Origin: Mucilaginibacter sp. SG564 | GTDB taxonomy: Bacteria; Bacteroidota; Bacteroidia; Sphingobacteriales; Sphingobacteriaceae | Reading direction: 5' to 3' | DNA: 64,000 bases | NCBI RefSeq assembly: GCF_013149275.1 | Contig: NZ_JABGNA010000003.1 | Location: 434,001-498,000 of the forward strand | Shown: positions 52,401 to 61,537 of the stretch, piece by piece | Numbering within the stretch: the first letter of the stretch is position 1 | Layout: each line of letters starts with the position of its first letter | Translations under genes and position numbers: made by a program | The notes under the pieces: model-generated | What the model was told of the DNA's origin: nothing | The model's input: only the letters and a program-made list of their open reading frames with translations | Databases searched by the model: none

Positions 52401-53840
52401 ATGAAAAAATTATTTGTTGCCTTGCTTTTTGCCACGTGTCTTTGCCAGAACCTCTACAGCCAAAAGTACAAACCTGTTATTGAGCCTTTTCCCGGAATGG
52501 TTAAAGCAGACTCCCGCTTAATTTTAAAAACAGGCTACCTGGTTGTACCCGAAAACAGAAATAAACCGACTGGACGAAAGGTAAAGGTCCCGTTTTTATT
52601 TGTACGCCGACCGGATCAGGATGCGCGTAAAAACATCACACTTTACACAACCGGCGGACCAGGTTACAGCACAACAGCAAATATTGACAGTATCAGCTAT
52701 AATTCCGGCTGGCTAGCCTATGGCGGCTTTATCGCTTTTGATCAACGAGGCACCAAACGTGCAAAACCCTGCCTGGATTGCATGGAGGTAGCATCGGCCA
52801 TTAAACGTAGTTACCGGGAAGGGAAAAACAGGGATAGTTTAGTATTAGCAGCAGTTAAGCAATGCCGGACCAACTTTGTACAGCAAGGTATCGACCTATC
52901 GGCGTACAATACTATCGAAAGCGCCGAAGATATCAATGATTTAAGATTAGCGTTAAATATCGATTCGCTTAACCTGGTGGGAATATCTTATAGCGGAGGT
53001 TTGATGCTTACCGTGGCCCGGAACCATCCCGAAGGTGTTCGTACCCTGATTTTAAATTCACCGCTTCCAGGTTATGTAAACTTTGAAGAACACGCTTTAT
53101 TCAATATCAACGAGGCGCTGGAGCAGGTATTCCGCAATTGTGAAGCGGACTCTGCTGATACAAAATATAAAAATTTAAGGTCAGATTTTCATCAGTATTT
53201 CGCCTCCATCACCGGCAAAAAATTTACCCTTGCCTACCAGGAAAAAGATAGCAGTAAAAGTATTCGTATAAGCTACACCAAAAATGAATTGCTCGACGCG
53301 GTAATAAACCGGATGAATTCCAGTCAGGTTAATACCGTACCGGGTGTAATGATCGACCTGATAGCAGGTCGCCGCGATAAATATGTGCGGGAAGTGCTGG
53401 ATGGCTATTTTGCAGGCGACACCCATATTTCCCTGGGTATGCGGTATTCTGTTTATTGCTCGGAGCAGATAGACTATGCCGACCCACTGTTAGGAAAACA
53501 ACAGGACCAGGTACTGCCATGGTTAGCCGGGTATCCTTTTAACAATGTAAACCATGCCATATGCAGTTGCTGGCAGGTAAAGCCCGAACCAGCAATTGCC
53601 AAACAGCCTGTTTATTCCAGCGTTCCGGCATTGATCTCGGCCGGCGACATTGACCCCGATTGCAGACCGTTTTATAACCGGTTAATTAAACGATCTATGC
53701 CTAATAGCCAACTGCTTATTATACACAATAAGGGGCATGCCCCGGGTTTTTCTGTTGATGGAACGGATTACGTAAATCTTTTTTTGGCTAATCCCTACAA
53801 GCCACTCGCATCCCAATCTAAAAATTTGATTGTGGAGTGA
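52401..53840 (+). CDS. Secreted alpha/beta hydrolase, TAP/prolyl-aminopeptidase type
   Basis: A 479-residue secreted hydrolase (signal MKKLFVALLFATCLCQNLYS). The nucleophile elbow reads LVGISYSGG with Ser196 (the usual second Gly of GxSxG is Ser198), preceded by TTGGPGYST, FDQRGTKRAKPCLDC, and followed by SAGDIDPDC (Asp) and NKGHAPGF (His). The pattern is that of the TAP-like/prolyl aminopeptidase group, which cleaves small peptides or esters; the substrate is unknown. It lies 67 bases downstream of the AraC gene and may be its target. Confidence 0.85.
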   Translation: MKKLFVALLFATCLCQNLYSQKYKPVIEPFPGMVKADSRLILKTGYLVVPENRNKPTGRKVKVPFLFVRRPDQDARKNITLYTTGGPGYSTTANIDSISYNSGWLAYGGFIAFDQRGTKRAKPCLDCMEVASAIKRSYREGKNRDSLVLAAVKQCRTNFVQQGIDLSAYNTIESAEDINDLRLALNIDSLNLVGISYSGGLMLTVARNHPEGVRTLILNSPLPGYVNFEEHALFNINEALEQVFRNCEADSADTKYKNLRSDFHQYFASITGKKFTLAYQEKDSSKSIRISYTKNELLDAVINRMNSSQVNTVPGVMIDLIAGRRDKYVREVLDGYFAGDTHISLGMRYSVYCSEQIDYADPLLGKQQDQVLPWLAGYPFNNVNHAICSCWQVKPEPAIAKQPVYSSVPALISAGDIDPDCRPFYNRLIKRSMPNSQLLIIHNKGHAPGFSVDGTDYVNLFLANPYKPLASQSKNLIVE

Positions 53841-53860
53841 TGGGGTGTTAATAAAATCAT

Positions 53861-54003
53861 GTCATTGCGAGGTGGTACGACGAAGCAATCTCGTAGCTAT
53901 TCTCGTTGGTGAGCATAAACGCGAGGAGATTATTAATACTATTGATTGTTTTTTAAAGGTATTAATGAGCTCCCTCCGGTCGGTTGTCCACGCTGCAATG
54001 ACA
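53861..54003. repeat. Dispersed palindromic repeat, GTCATTGCGAGG family, long form
   Basis: GTCATTGCGAGGTGGTACGA at 53861 and CACGCTGCAATGACA ending 54003 are the ends, separated by a less-paired centre (GCAATCTCGTAGC and inner AT-rich part). It lies between convergent hydrolase and phospholipase genes; frames through it are repeat-derived, not genes. Confidence 0.6.
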
Positions 54004-54019
54004 TATCAAGAATATCGCC

Positions 54020-56551
54020 TTACACCTCCCTTCCCATTACTGGGTCGGTTTTGGTGGCGGTGCCGGTTTCGACGCGACCGGCAAAGCGTTGTTCAAAGTT
54101 GTTATCGCCGCTGAGCTTTACGCTGAAATCGTACCAGTTGTAGTTTTTAGCCAGGTTTAGCACTACATCAACCTTGCTGTTGGCCGGGATGGTTTTGGTG
54201 ATATCGGCGGCTTTGTAGCCATGGTCATGAATGGTAACGGTATGCGCTTGAGCATCATTGTTAACCAGACTCAGCAAAACGTTGCCGGTTAGCTTTGATG
54301 GATTGATCTTGTTTTTTTCATAAACACAGGTAACTTCCAGACCTGCGTTTTCCTGGGTACCTATAAATTCCCTGAAGAAACCATTTGGACCATTCACCCG
54401 AAGGTGATACCTGCCGTTCTCAAAGGCCGCTAAAGGCCAGTTGTAGTTCAGCTGATCGCCTGCTTTAACCGCGAAACTCCAGTTACGGGAGATCTCGTTT
54501 TTGCTCAGCTCGTCATTGTATTTAACCGGTACAGATACGGTGAAAGGCGAGCCTGCCGCGTTTTTGCCAAACACTTCGTTACCGGCTTTAAACTGGATCT
54601 CAAAGTTTTTTCTATCAGCTCTTAAACCGCCGTGGGTATATAATTCATAAGGCAGGGCGCAGGATGTTCTGATTCCTTTTTCCTGCAGGGTGATCAGGGA
54701 TGGCTGCGCGCTGATCTTCATTATTTCATCGGCCGACAGCTTTTTAAACGCTATTGGTTGCTCTTTGAACCTGGCGTTATAAATGGTTTCTACATTTTTA
54801 TTGCGATCAAGGAATGGAATTTCGCCCAGTTGATTGCCGTTGTAGGGAACAAAGGCCGATGTCAGGTCGCCACAAATGGTACGGCGCCATTCGCTGATAT
54901 TGCCCAGCCTGATATCCTTTTTGTATTTTTTGTTGACGAATGTTTCCAGGAACTGCAGCGTAGAGGTATGATCAAACACTTCCGAACACACCTGCCCGCC
55001 CCTGCTCCACGGCGAAGCGATCATCATCGGCACACGGAAACCCAAGCCAATAGCGCCTTCACGGGCCTGGTTTTTAGGGATACCCTGTTTCAGTTCATTT
55101 TCCAGGCGCACGTGTTCTATCTCGGTTTCGATACCGGCCGAACATTTACCCGTGCCCGGGATCTTGGCATCGGGGATAGAGAACGGAGGAACGTGGTCAA
55201 AGTAGCCGTCATTCTCATCATAAGTAACAATAAATATGGTTTTTTTCCACACTTCAGGATTCTTGGTCAGGATATCCAATACTTCAGATACATACCAGGC
55301 GCCATACCAGGGGGCAGTTGGGTGATCGGAGAAATTCTCCGGACCAGCCAGCCATGACACGGTTGGCAGTTTACCGGTGTTCACATCCTTACGGAACTGG
55401 TGCAGCAGATCGCCCTTGGGCACGGTAACCTTGCGCTCCTTGCCATTATCCTGGTAAGTAAGCTCGGCAATACTCCTGAAATCCGGGTCGCCGGAGTTGA
55501 TCACAAAGGCGCTACGGTAAAGGGCTTTTTCTTTATCGCTTAGTTTATTGTAGCTATCCTGGTTCCAGCGGGCCAGATCGCGCTGGGCATTATCCAGTAC
55601 CTCTTGTTTTTTGCGGATACTTTCGCGCGCTTTGATGGCCGCCTGTTCATCGGCAGGTGTTGCTTCCTGCAACTTATTGATCTGATCAGGCAGATCCTGT
55701 ACCAGCTTTTGCAAACTTTTGATATTCCGTTCAGAAAACTTAACGTTGTAGGCTTTAAAAAACTCCAGCAGGTTACAGCCAAAGTTAGCCAGCCAGGCAC
55801 GTTCCTCTCGTTCAAAACCTCCGCCACAGCTCAGATCGTTCTGATAAAATTTCCAGGGGATATTGTTTTGCTGTAACAGCTCGGGGAAAGTTTCCCAGGG
55901 CATATCGCCATAGCTATAATCAGTATTACGGATATTGGCTTTCGGGATGCCATCTTTTTCGTGAGTGATCTTACCCGTCCAGAAGAAAGAGCGGTTGGGC
56001 GTGGTGCTGGTCATGGCCGAGCAAAAATTCTGGTCGCACACGGTAAAAGCATCGGCCATGCCGTAGTTAAAAGGCAGGTCCTCCCGGGTATAATAGCCCA
56101 GGGTAAGCGGCATATCGGCGTAGTTCCTATTGCCCGATTTTTTGGCGGTGAGCCATTGATCGTACTTACCCAGGTTATTGGCATCAACCTGGCTGGCGCG
56201 TGAGTGCGGTAATGAACCCATCCAGGTGATCTTGGTATCTTTTATATCCAAACGGAAAGGACTATAAGTATTGCCCACGGCATCGGTTTGCAGCCAAACG
56301 GGTTTCTGATCGGGCAGGCGGATGGCGCGCGGATCGTTAAAACCACGTACACCCTGAAGCGTACCAAAACAATGATCGAACGAGCGGTTTTCCTGCATCA
56401 GTATTACAATGTGCTCGGCATCCAAAAATGTACTGCCCGGTTCCGGGTTAATGGCCAGCGCCCTTTGTATGGCGGGTGGCATCACACTCATTATTGCTGC
56501 ACTGCCTGATAATAAAGCTGCTTTTTTTAGAAAATCTCTACGTGAATCCAT
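54020..56551 (-). CDS. Phosphocholine-specific phospholipase C, Tat-exported
   Basis: An 843-residue secreted enzyme. Met at 56551 starts the Tat signal MDSRRDFLKKAALLSGSAAI (twin Arg at 4-5); a GTG at 56602 gives a longer but unlikely frame. The phosphoesterase core includes LDAEHIVILMQENRSFDHCFG, VCDQNFCSAMTSTTPNRSFFW, TYDENDGYFDHVPPF and a C-terminal pair of beta domains (EVFGKNAAGSPFTVSVPVKY). This is the bacterial non-hemolytic PLC/acid-phosphatase family. It probably scavenges phosphate or lipids by cleaving phosphatidylcholine-like substrates. It stands alone between two repeats. Confidence 0.93.
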   Translation of the reverse strand: MDSRRDFLKKAALLSGSAAIMSVMPPAIQRALAINPEPGSTFLDAEHIVILMQENRSFDHCFGTLQGVRGFNDPRAIRLPDQKPVWLQTDAVGNTYSPFRLDIKDTKITWMGSLPHSRASQVDANNLGKYDQWLTAKKSGNRNYADMPLTLGYYTREDLPFNYGMADAFTVCDQNFCSAMTSTTPNRSFFWTGKITHEKDGIPKANIRNTDYSYGDMPWETFPELLQQNNIPWKFYQNDLSCGGGFEREERAWLANFGCNLLEFFKAYNVKFSERNIKSLQKLVQDLPDQINKLQEATPADEQAAIKARESIRKKQEVLDNAQRDLARWNQDSYNKLSDKEKALYRSAFVINSGDPDFRSIAELTYQDNGKERKVTVPKGDLLHQFRKDVNTGKLPTVSWLAGPENFSDHPTAPWYGAWYVSEVLDILTKNPEVWKKTIFIVTYDENDGYFDHVPPFSIPDAKIPGTGKCSAGIETEIEHVRLENELKQGIPKNQAREGAIGLGFRVPMMIASPWSRGGQVCSEVFDHTSTLQFLETFVNKKYKKDIRLGNISEWRRTICGDLTSAFVPYNGNQLGEIPFLDRNKNVETIYNARFKEQPIAFKKLSADEIMKISAQPSLITLQEKGIRTSCALPYELYTHGGLRADRKNFEIQFKAGNEVFGKNAAGSPFTVSVPVKYNDELSKNEISRNWSFAVKAGDQLNYNWPLAAFENGRYHLRVNGPNGFFREFIGTQENAGLEVTCVYEKNKINPSKLTGNVLLSLVNNDAQAHTVTIHDHGYKAADITKTIPANSKVDVVLNLAKNYNWYDFSVKLSGDNNFEQRFAGRVETGTATKTDPVMGREV

Positions 56552-56595
56552 GGGTTGATATGTTGTTTTATTAGTTGTAGAAGGGTTAGCGTGTT

Positions 56596-56788
56596 GACTC
56601 ACCCCGACATCGCTGCGCTTGTCAGCCCTCTCTCCGCTTCGCGCATAGAGGGGAATTTTATTTCTTTTTTGTCATCCTGAGGAACGAACGATCTATTCTA
56701 CAATTGAAAAGTTCAACAATAGATGCTTCGCTGCGTTCAGCATGACAAACTTTTTTTATTCTCCAGCGAAGCGCAGACCGGGTGAGTC
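56596..56788. repeat. MITE-like composite element with GACTCACCC ends
   Basis: The element starts GACTCACCCCGACATCGCTG and ends with the reverse of GACTCACCCGGTCTGCGCTT, giving inverted termini about 190 bases apart. Inside lie a copy of the GTCATCCTGAG repeat (56671-56746) and another hairpin. Related ends occur at 3163 and at 61425. It fills the gap upstream of the MG2-type gene. Confidence 0.65.
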
Positions 56789-56980
56789 TATTATGCGCAA
56801 TGCCCCTTAAGCAAAGCCCCCAAATATCTTCTCAGATATTTAAATTTAGGTTAATTAGGAGTTAACTCTATGCATCTAACGTATAATAGTTGTTACAAAT
56901 ACACGTATCATTTTGAGCCGGTTATACTTTCTTTTCAAAAAATACAGATATTGTATTCATTTCCAAGACCTATCCATCGT

Positions 56981-59761
56981 ATGAACCTTTTGAAGCGGCT
57001 TTGCCTCCTGGCTTTATTTTTATTGTATACTACGTTTGCGTTTTGCCAGTCGAAACCCAGCCTTGATTCGCTGATCAGCTCGGCTCAGAACTTCCGGAAA
57101 CAATGGCCCATCGAGAAAGTATATTTACGGCTCGATAAACCCGCTTATACCCAGGGCGACACCATCTGGTTTAAAGCCTACCTTTTTGATGCCGACTATT
57201 TTAAACCGTCGCACCGCAGCGGCTTGCTTTATGTGGAGCTTGATGATGATAACCGCCCGGTAAAACGAATGATGATCCCGGTGATATCGGGCTTAAGCTG
57301 GGGCAACATCACGCTCGACGACAGGGACATTCCACCCGGCGCTTATACCCTTCGGGCCTACACCAGCTGGATGCTCAACTTTGGCGAAGACTATGTTTTT
57401 AAAAAAGACATCTTTGTTTCGCCGCTCGACGGGCTGCCTCGTGTGGTTAAAACCGCTTTCAGGGAAACCGCTACCGATGGCAAAAGCAATATAGATGCCC
57501 GGCTGCAATTGCTTAATATAAGCGGCGAACCGCAGCGCTTAAAGGATATGCAGCTGCAGGTAATGGATGGCAAAAGATCATTACTCAGAAACAAATCGGC
57601 CACGGATGTGGAGGGCAAGATCAACCTGAATTTTTCCCTTTCGGCAGAACGTGCACGCAGTAAAAACCTGCTTATACAGGCCCGTGAAGTGGTTGACGGC
57701 GATACTACCGCCGCCCTCATGATTCCGGTCGGCCTCAACAAACCCGAAAATACCGATCTGCAACTGATGCCAGAAGGCGGCACACTTACGGCAGGTATAG
57801 TAAACCGTGTTGGCTTTAAGGCTATTGCCGATGATGGCAAGAGCGTAAATGTATCGGGCAAAATCATAAACGACAAGCAGCAAACGGTAGCCGCTTTCAA
57901 AGCCTTGCATGGGGGCATGGGTGCGTTTGAGTTTACACCCCAGGCGGGCGAAACTTACGCGGCAGCCATGGATCTGCCAAACGGTGTATCCAAAAACTAT
58001 CCTTTGCCCGCAGTGCAGTCGGCAGGTACTAATCTGCGGATTGATCAACTGGGGCCCGACTCTTTACAGGTAAGAATAGCCGTTAGGGATGATGCATCCA
58101 TGGGCTACTCTCTTATAGGCGAATCAAGAGGGGTGATCTGTTATGCCGCCCACGTGCCGCCGGGCAGCATCACGGTTAATAAACATATAGCTACCGACAG
58201 ATTCCCTACCGGTATTGCCCGCTTTACCCTACTTAACCTGGCTGGCGAACCACGGAACGAACGTATGGTGTATATCGATCATCAGGATGCGCTCAGGATC
58301 GATGCTGCTACCGATAGGCCGGTTTTCGCGCCGCATGATAGCGTGGCCCTGCACATCAACGTAACCGATAAAACAGGGAAACCGGTAAGAGGGAGCTTTT
58401 CTGTAGCGGTAACCGACGATAGCCAGGTACAAACTGATAGCATCGGGAGCAACATTATTAACAACATGCTGTTCACCGCCGACTTGAAAGGTAACGTTGA
58501 AAAGCCAGGCTATTATTTTACCGGTAACAGTGCAGAAAAGGTGGCCGCGTTGGATAACCTGCTGCTTACCCAGGGCTGGGTGGGTTATAACTGGAAACAG
58601 CTTTCGGCTCCAAAAACCGCCCCGCGCTTTGCCGCCGAACCTCAGTTTACCATACAAGGCAGGGTGAGCAATATATTTAACAAACCAGTCGAAAAATCGG
58701 GCGTTACCCTGTTCTCCAAAAAGCCGGTGATCATTACCGATACGGTGACGGATAAGAACGGTCGCTTTGTGTTTGACAACATTACGCCTATAGATACCGC
58801 TGTATTTTTGATACAGGCCCGCAACAAACGCGGCAGGAGCTTTAATGTGGGCGTTGATGTAGATGAGTTTAAACCACCTGTATTTGCCCCTGCAGAGCGC
58901 GTTACGCCCTGGTATGTAAACAGCGATACCCTGCTGCTGCAAAAGATTAACAAGCAGATAGCCACCAGGCAGGAAGCCGAAAAGCTGTACGGTCATGTTT
59001 TAAAAACTGTTCATATTAAAGATAAAAGGATCATAACCGGCTCCAAAAACCTCAACGGAGCCGGGGAGGCCGACCAAATACTGGACGAAGCGGATATGGA
59101 CAAAGCCGGTAAACAAACACTGGCCGATCTGCTCGAAAAACGAATCAAGGGTTACCACTTTACAGGGATGTGGTCGCCATCACCATTTGGCCGCCCCATA
59201 TTTACTTATTATATGGTCAAGGATAAAAAGATCCGCTTTATATTTGACGGGATGGATGTGGAATGGTTTTACAATGGATCGGCAAAAGGGCCCGAGGGTC
59301 AGGAGCGCTTCCAGTTCCTGAGAACCTACCTGGATTATTATGCCGCCGAAGATATTAAAGGCATCGAGGTAATGTACAGCGCCAAATATGGCGGTGCATA
59401 TTCCAGCAAGCTATTACCCCCGCTTGATTATGGCACCCAGATAGTTTATGTAGAAATAACCACCCACTCGGGCGCCGGGCCTTTCATGAAAAAAACACCG
59501 GGCATGTATATTTATAAACCACTGCCATTTACACTGCCCAAACAGTTTTACCGGCCCAGGTATACTGTTAAAAACACATCACCCCAGCCCGATCTGCGGT
59601 CGACCATTCACTGGCAGCCCAGTGTTGTTACGGATACAGCCGGGAAGGCCATGGTTTCTTTTTATAACGCGAACAAGGCCGCAATGTACCATATCATCAT
59701 AGAAGGTACCGACATGAACGGGCAGTTGGGTTATATGAGCAAACAGATACAGGTACACTAA
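56981..59761 (+). CDS. Large envelope protein with MG2-like and TonB-plug-like regions
   Basis: A 926-residue secreted protein (signal MNLLKRLCLLALFLLYTTFAFCQ). An MG2 macroglobulin-like domain lies near residues 35-165 (YLRLDKPAYTQGDTIWFKAY, YTLRAYTSWMLNFG). Around 490-620 is another beta domain region, and about 655-830 resembles a TonB-receptor plug (KNLNGAGEADQILDEADMDK; FIFDGMDVEWFY; KGIEVMYSAKYGGAYSSK). A longer frame from 56870 adds 37 residues without a signal. Such Bacteroidota proteins lack the barrel and probably act in the envelope; the role is unknown. It is 47 bases upstream of an antiporter gene and may be cotranscribed. Confidence 0.75.
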   Translation: MNLLKRLCLLALFLLYTTFAFCQSKPSLDSLISSAQNFRKQWPIEKVYLRLDKPAYTQGDTIWFKAYLFDADYFKPSHRSGLLYVELDDDNRPVKRMMIPVISGLSWGNITLDDRDIPPGAYTLRAYTSWMLNFGEDYVFKKDIFVSPLDGLPRVVKTAFRETATDGKSNIDARLQLLNISGEPQRLKDMQLQVMDGKRSLLRNKSATDVEGKINLNFSLSAERARSKNLLIQAREVVDGDTTAALMIPVGLNKPENTDLQLMPEGGTLTAGIVNRVGFKAIADDGKSVNVSGKIINDKQQTVAAFKALHGGMGAFEFTPQAGETYAAAMDLPNGVSKNYPLPAVQSAGTNLRIDQLGPDSLQVRIAVRDDASMGYSLIGESRGVICYAAHVPPGSITVNKHIATDRFPTGIARFTLLNLAGEPRNERMVYIDHQDALRIDAATDRPVFAPHDSVALHINVTDKTGKPVRGSFSVAVTDDSQVQTDSIGSNIINNMLFTADLKGNVEKPGYYFTGNSAEKVAALDNLLLTQGWVGYNWKQLSAPKTAPRFAAEPQFTIQGRVSNIFNKPVEKSGVTLFSKKPVIITDTVTDKNGRFVFDNITPIDTAVFLIQARNKRGRSFNVGVDVDEFKPPVFAPAERVTPWYVNSDTLLLQKINKQIATRQEAEKLYGHVLKTVHIKDKRIITGSKNLNGAGEADQILDEADMDKAGKQTLADLLEKRIKGYHFTGMWSPSPFGRPIFTYYMVKDKKIRFIFDGMDVEWFYNGSAKGPEGQERFQFLRTYLDYYAAEDIKGIEVMYSAKYGGAYSSKLLPPLDYGTQIVYVEITTHSGAGPFMKKTPGMYIYKPLPFTLPKQFYRPRYTVKNTSPQPDLRSTIHWQPSVVTDTAGKAMVSFYNANKAAMYHIIIEGTDMNGQLGYMSKQIQVH

Positions 59762-59808
59762 TTCATCTTTAAGATATTATTGTATTTTAGTAATTCATCC
59801 AAACTTAC

Positions 59809-61425
59809 ATGCACCATCTTATTATTCAATATACCTGTTTGCTGGCTATTATCATCGCTATAGTGATGCTGGCCCAAAAAATCAAGATAGCTTATCCCAT
59901 ATTACTGGTAATAGCCGGGCTGGGCCTGGGCTTTGTACCTGGGTTGAGGGGTATTGAGATAGAACCTGATATGATATTTGTGATCTTTTTGCCTCCGCTG
60001 TTATATGAAGCCGCCTGGAGCACTTCCTGGAAGGATTTCTGGAAATGGCGACGGGTGATCAGCAGTTTCGCTTTCATCATCGTTATTTTGACCGCGGGTG
60101 TGGTGGCTTTGGTATCCAGCAATGTGATCCCCGGTTTTACGCTGGCCGCGGGCTTTTTGCTTGGGGGTATCGTATCCCCTCCCGATGCCGTATCGGCCAC
60201 TACTATCCTCAAGAATGTAAAAGTACCTAAACGACTGGTTACCATACTGGAAGGCGAAAGCCTCATGAACGACGCAGCCAGTTTGGTGATCTTTAGGTTC
60301 GCGGCGGCGGCTATTGTTACCGGCACGTTTGCTTTTGGGCAAGCTTCACTGAGTTTTGTACTAGTTATTGTGATGGGTGTATTGATAGGCCTGGCTATAG
60401 CGCTGGTATTTTATGCCATTCACCGCTGGATGCCTACCACTACCAATATCGATATCATTCTCACCTTTATTACTCCTTATGCCATATATATGGCGGCCGA
60501 GGCTTTTAACTTCTCGGGCGTGCTGGCAGTGGTTAGCGGGGGGCTGTTCCTTTCCATCAGGCGCGACAACTTTTTGACCCATCGCAGTCGGCTGCAGGGT
60601 ATCAATGTTTGGGAGGCCGTAGCCTTTGTGCTGAATGGTTTTGTATTTATACTCATCGGTTTGGAATTTCCGGTGGTGATCAAAGACCTGGGACCAAACG
60701 GACTTGGACCGGCTATCCGTTACAGCGCCATTATTTCGGGGGTTTTGATCGTTACCCGTTTGGCCAGCACCTTTGGCGCAGGTGTATTTACGGTATTTAT
60801 CAGCAGGTACATTACCACTGCCGATAACCGCCCGGGCTGGAAAGGCCCTTTACTATTGGGCTGGGCGGGTATGCGGGGTGTGGTATCGCTGGCGGCGGCA
60901 TTGAGTATCCCGGTAGCGCTTCATTCGGGTGCACCTTTTCCCAACCGGAGCCTTATTTTATTTATTACATTCTCCGTTATTTTGGTTACCCTGATACTAC
61001 AGGGGCTCACCCTACCCCTGCTGATTAAATGGGTAGATATGCCCGATCCTGATTACACCGTTTCTTTTGAACAGCAAAGGCAACTGGTACGGAAAAAACT
61101 TTCGATGGTGACATTGGACCTGCTCCAAAACAAATACGCCAAACATCTGAAAGAAAACGACATGGTGAAGGCTATCAAGATAAAAATTGATGCTGACATG
61201 GAACTGCTGGCCGACTGGGACAAGGCCGATGGCAAGGGTCGTGCAGAGGAATTTTACCGCGACTATATTATGATACTGGAAGATATGATGCATGAGCAAC
61301 GCAGCCTGCTCAAAACATTGAACAAAAAGGAAAACATCAACGACGATATCATCAAACAGCAACTGGCCCTGCTCGATCTGGAACAGGAAAAACTGCGGCA
61401 GCATTTTTCTTTTGAGGAGGAGTAG
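59809..61425 (+). CDS. CPA1-family Na+/H+ antiporter (NhaP type)
   Basis: A 538-residue protein with about 12 helices and a ~140-residue C-terminal cytoplasmic tail rich in coiled-coil (LLKTLNKKENINDDIIKQQL). The CPA1 site is GESLMNDAASLVIFRFA with the ion-binding N-D pair; GGIVSPPDAVSATTILKN and WAGMRGVVSLAAALSIP are other family marks. It exchanges sodium or potassium for protons to regulate pH. Located after the MG2-type gene with a small gap; end near an isolated fragment of a dispersed repeat (61425-61455). Confidence 0.94.
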   Translation: MHHLIIQYTCLLAIIIAIVMLAQKIKIAYPILLVIAGLGLGFVPGLRGIEIEPDMIFVIFLPPLLYEAAWSTSWKDFWKWRRVISSFAFIIVILTAGVVALVSSNVIPGFTLAAGFLLGGIVSPPDAVSATTILKNVKVPKRLVTILEGESLMNDAASLVIFRFAAAAIVTGTFAFGQASLSFVLVIVMGVLIGLAIALVFYAIHRWMPTTTNIDIILTFITPYAIYMAAEAFNFSGVLAVVSGGLFLSIRRDNFLTHRSRLQGINVWEAVAFVLNGFVFILIGLEFPVVIKDLGPNGLGPAIRYSAIISGVLIVTRLASTFGAGVFTVFISRYITTADNRPGWKGPLLLGWAGMRGVVSLAAALSIPVALHSGAPFPNRSLILFITFSVILVTLILQGLTLPLLIKWVDMPDPDYTVSFEQQRQLVRKKLSMVTLDLLQNKYAKHLKENDMVKAIKIKIDADMELLADWDKADGKGRAEEFYRDYIMILEDMMHEQRSLLKTLNKKENINDDIIKQQLALLDLEQEKLRQHFSFEEE

Positions 61426-61471
61426 ACTCACCCCGGCATCGCCTCGCAATGACGCGTTGGAGAAAAGAGCT

Positions 61472-61523
61472 TATCAAACCAAAATGGCCCGCCGGATATC
61501 CGGCGGGCCATTTTGGTTTGATA
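61472..61523. terminator. 52-nt perfect palindromic terminator
   Basis: The 26-base arms (ATCAAACCAAAATGGCCC then GCCGGATA, mirrored) are perfectly complementary and form an extremely stable hairpin between the convergent antiporter and SusD genes, with A/T-rich flanks that can terminate both transcripts. Confidence 0.85.
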
Positions 61524-61537
61524 TATACTGATTTTAA

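Noticed and set aside
53830..54114. 94-codon frame containing CHCEVVRRSNL
   Set aside because: This is the translation of the GTCATTGCGAGG dispersed repeat and overlaps the end of the phospholipase gene.
54758..55357. 199-codon open frame on the plus strand
   Set aside because: Antisense to the phospholipase C gene; low-complexity product and no start signals.
58229..58996. 255-codon open frame on the minus strand
   Set aside because: Antisense to the MG2-type gene; its composition reflects the coding strand, with no independent support.
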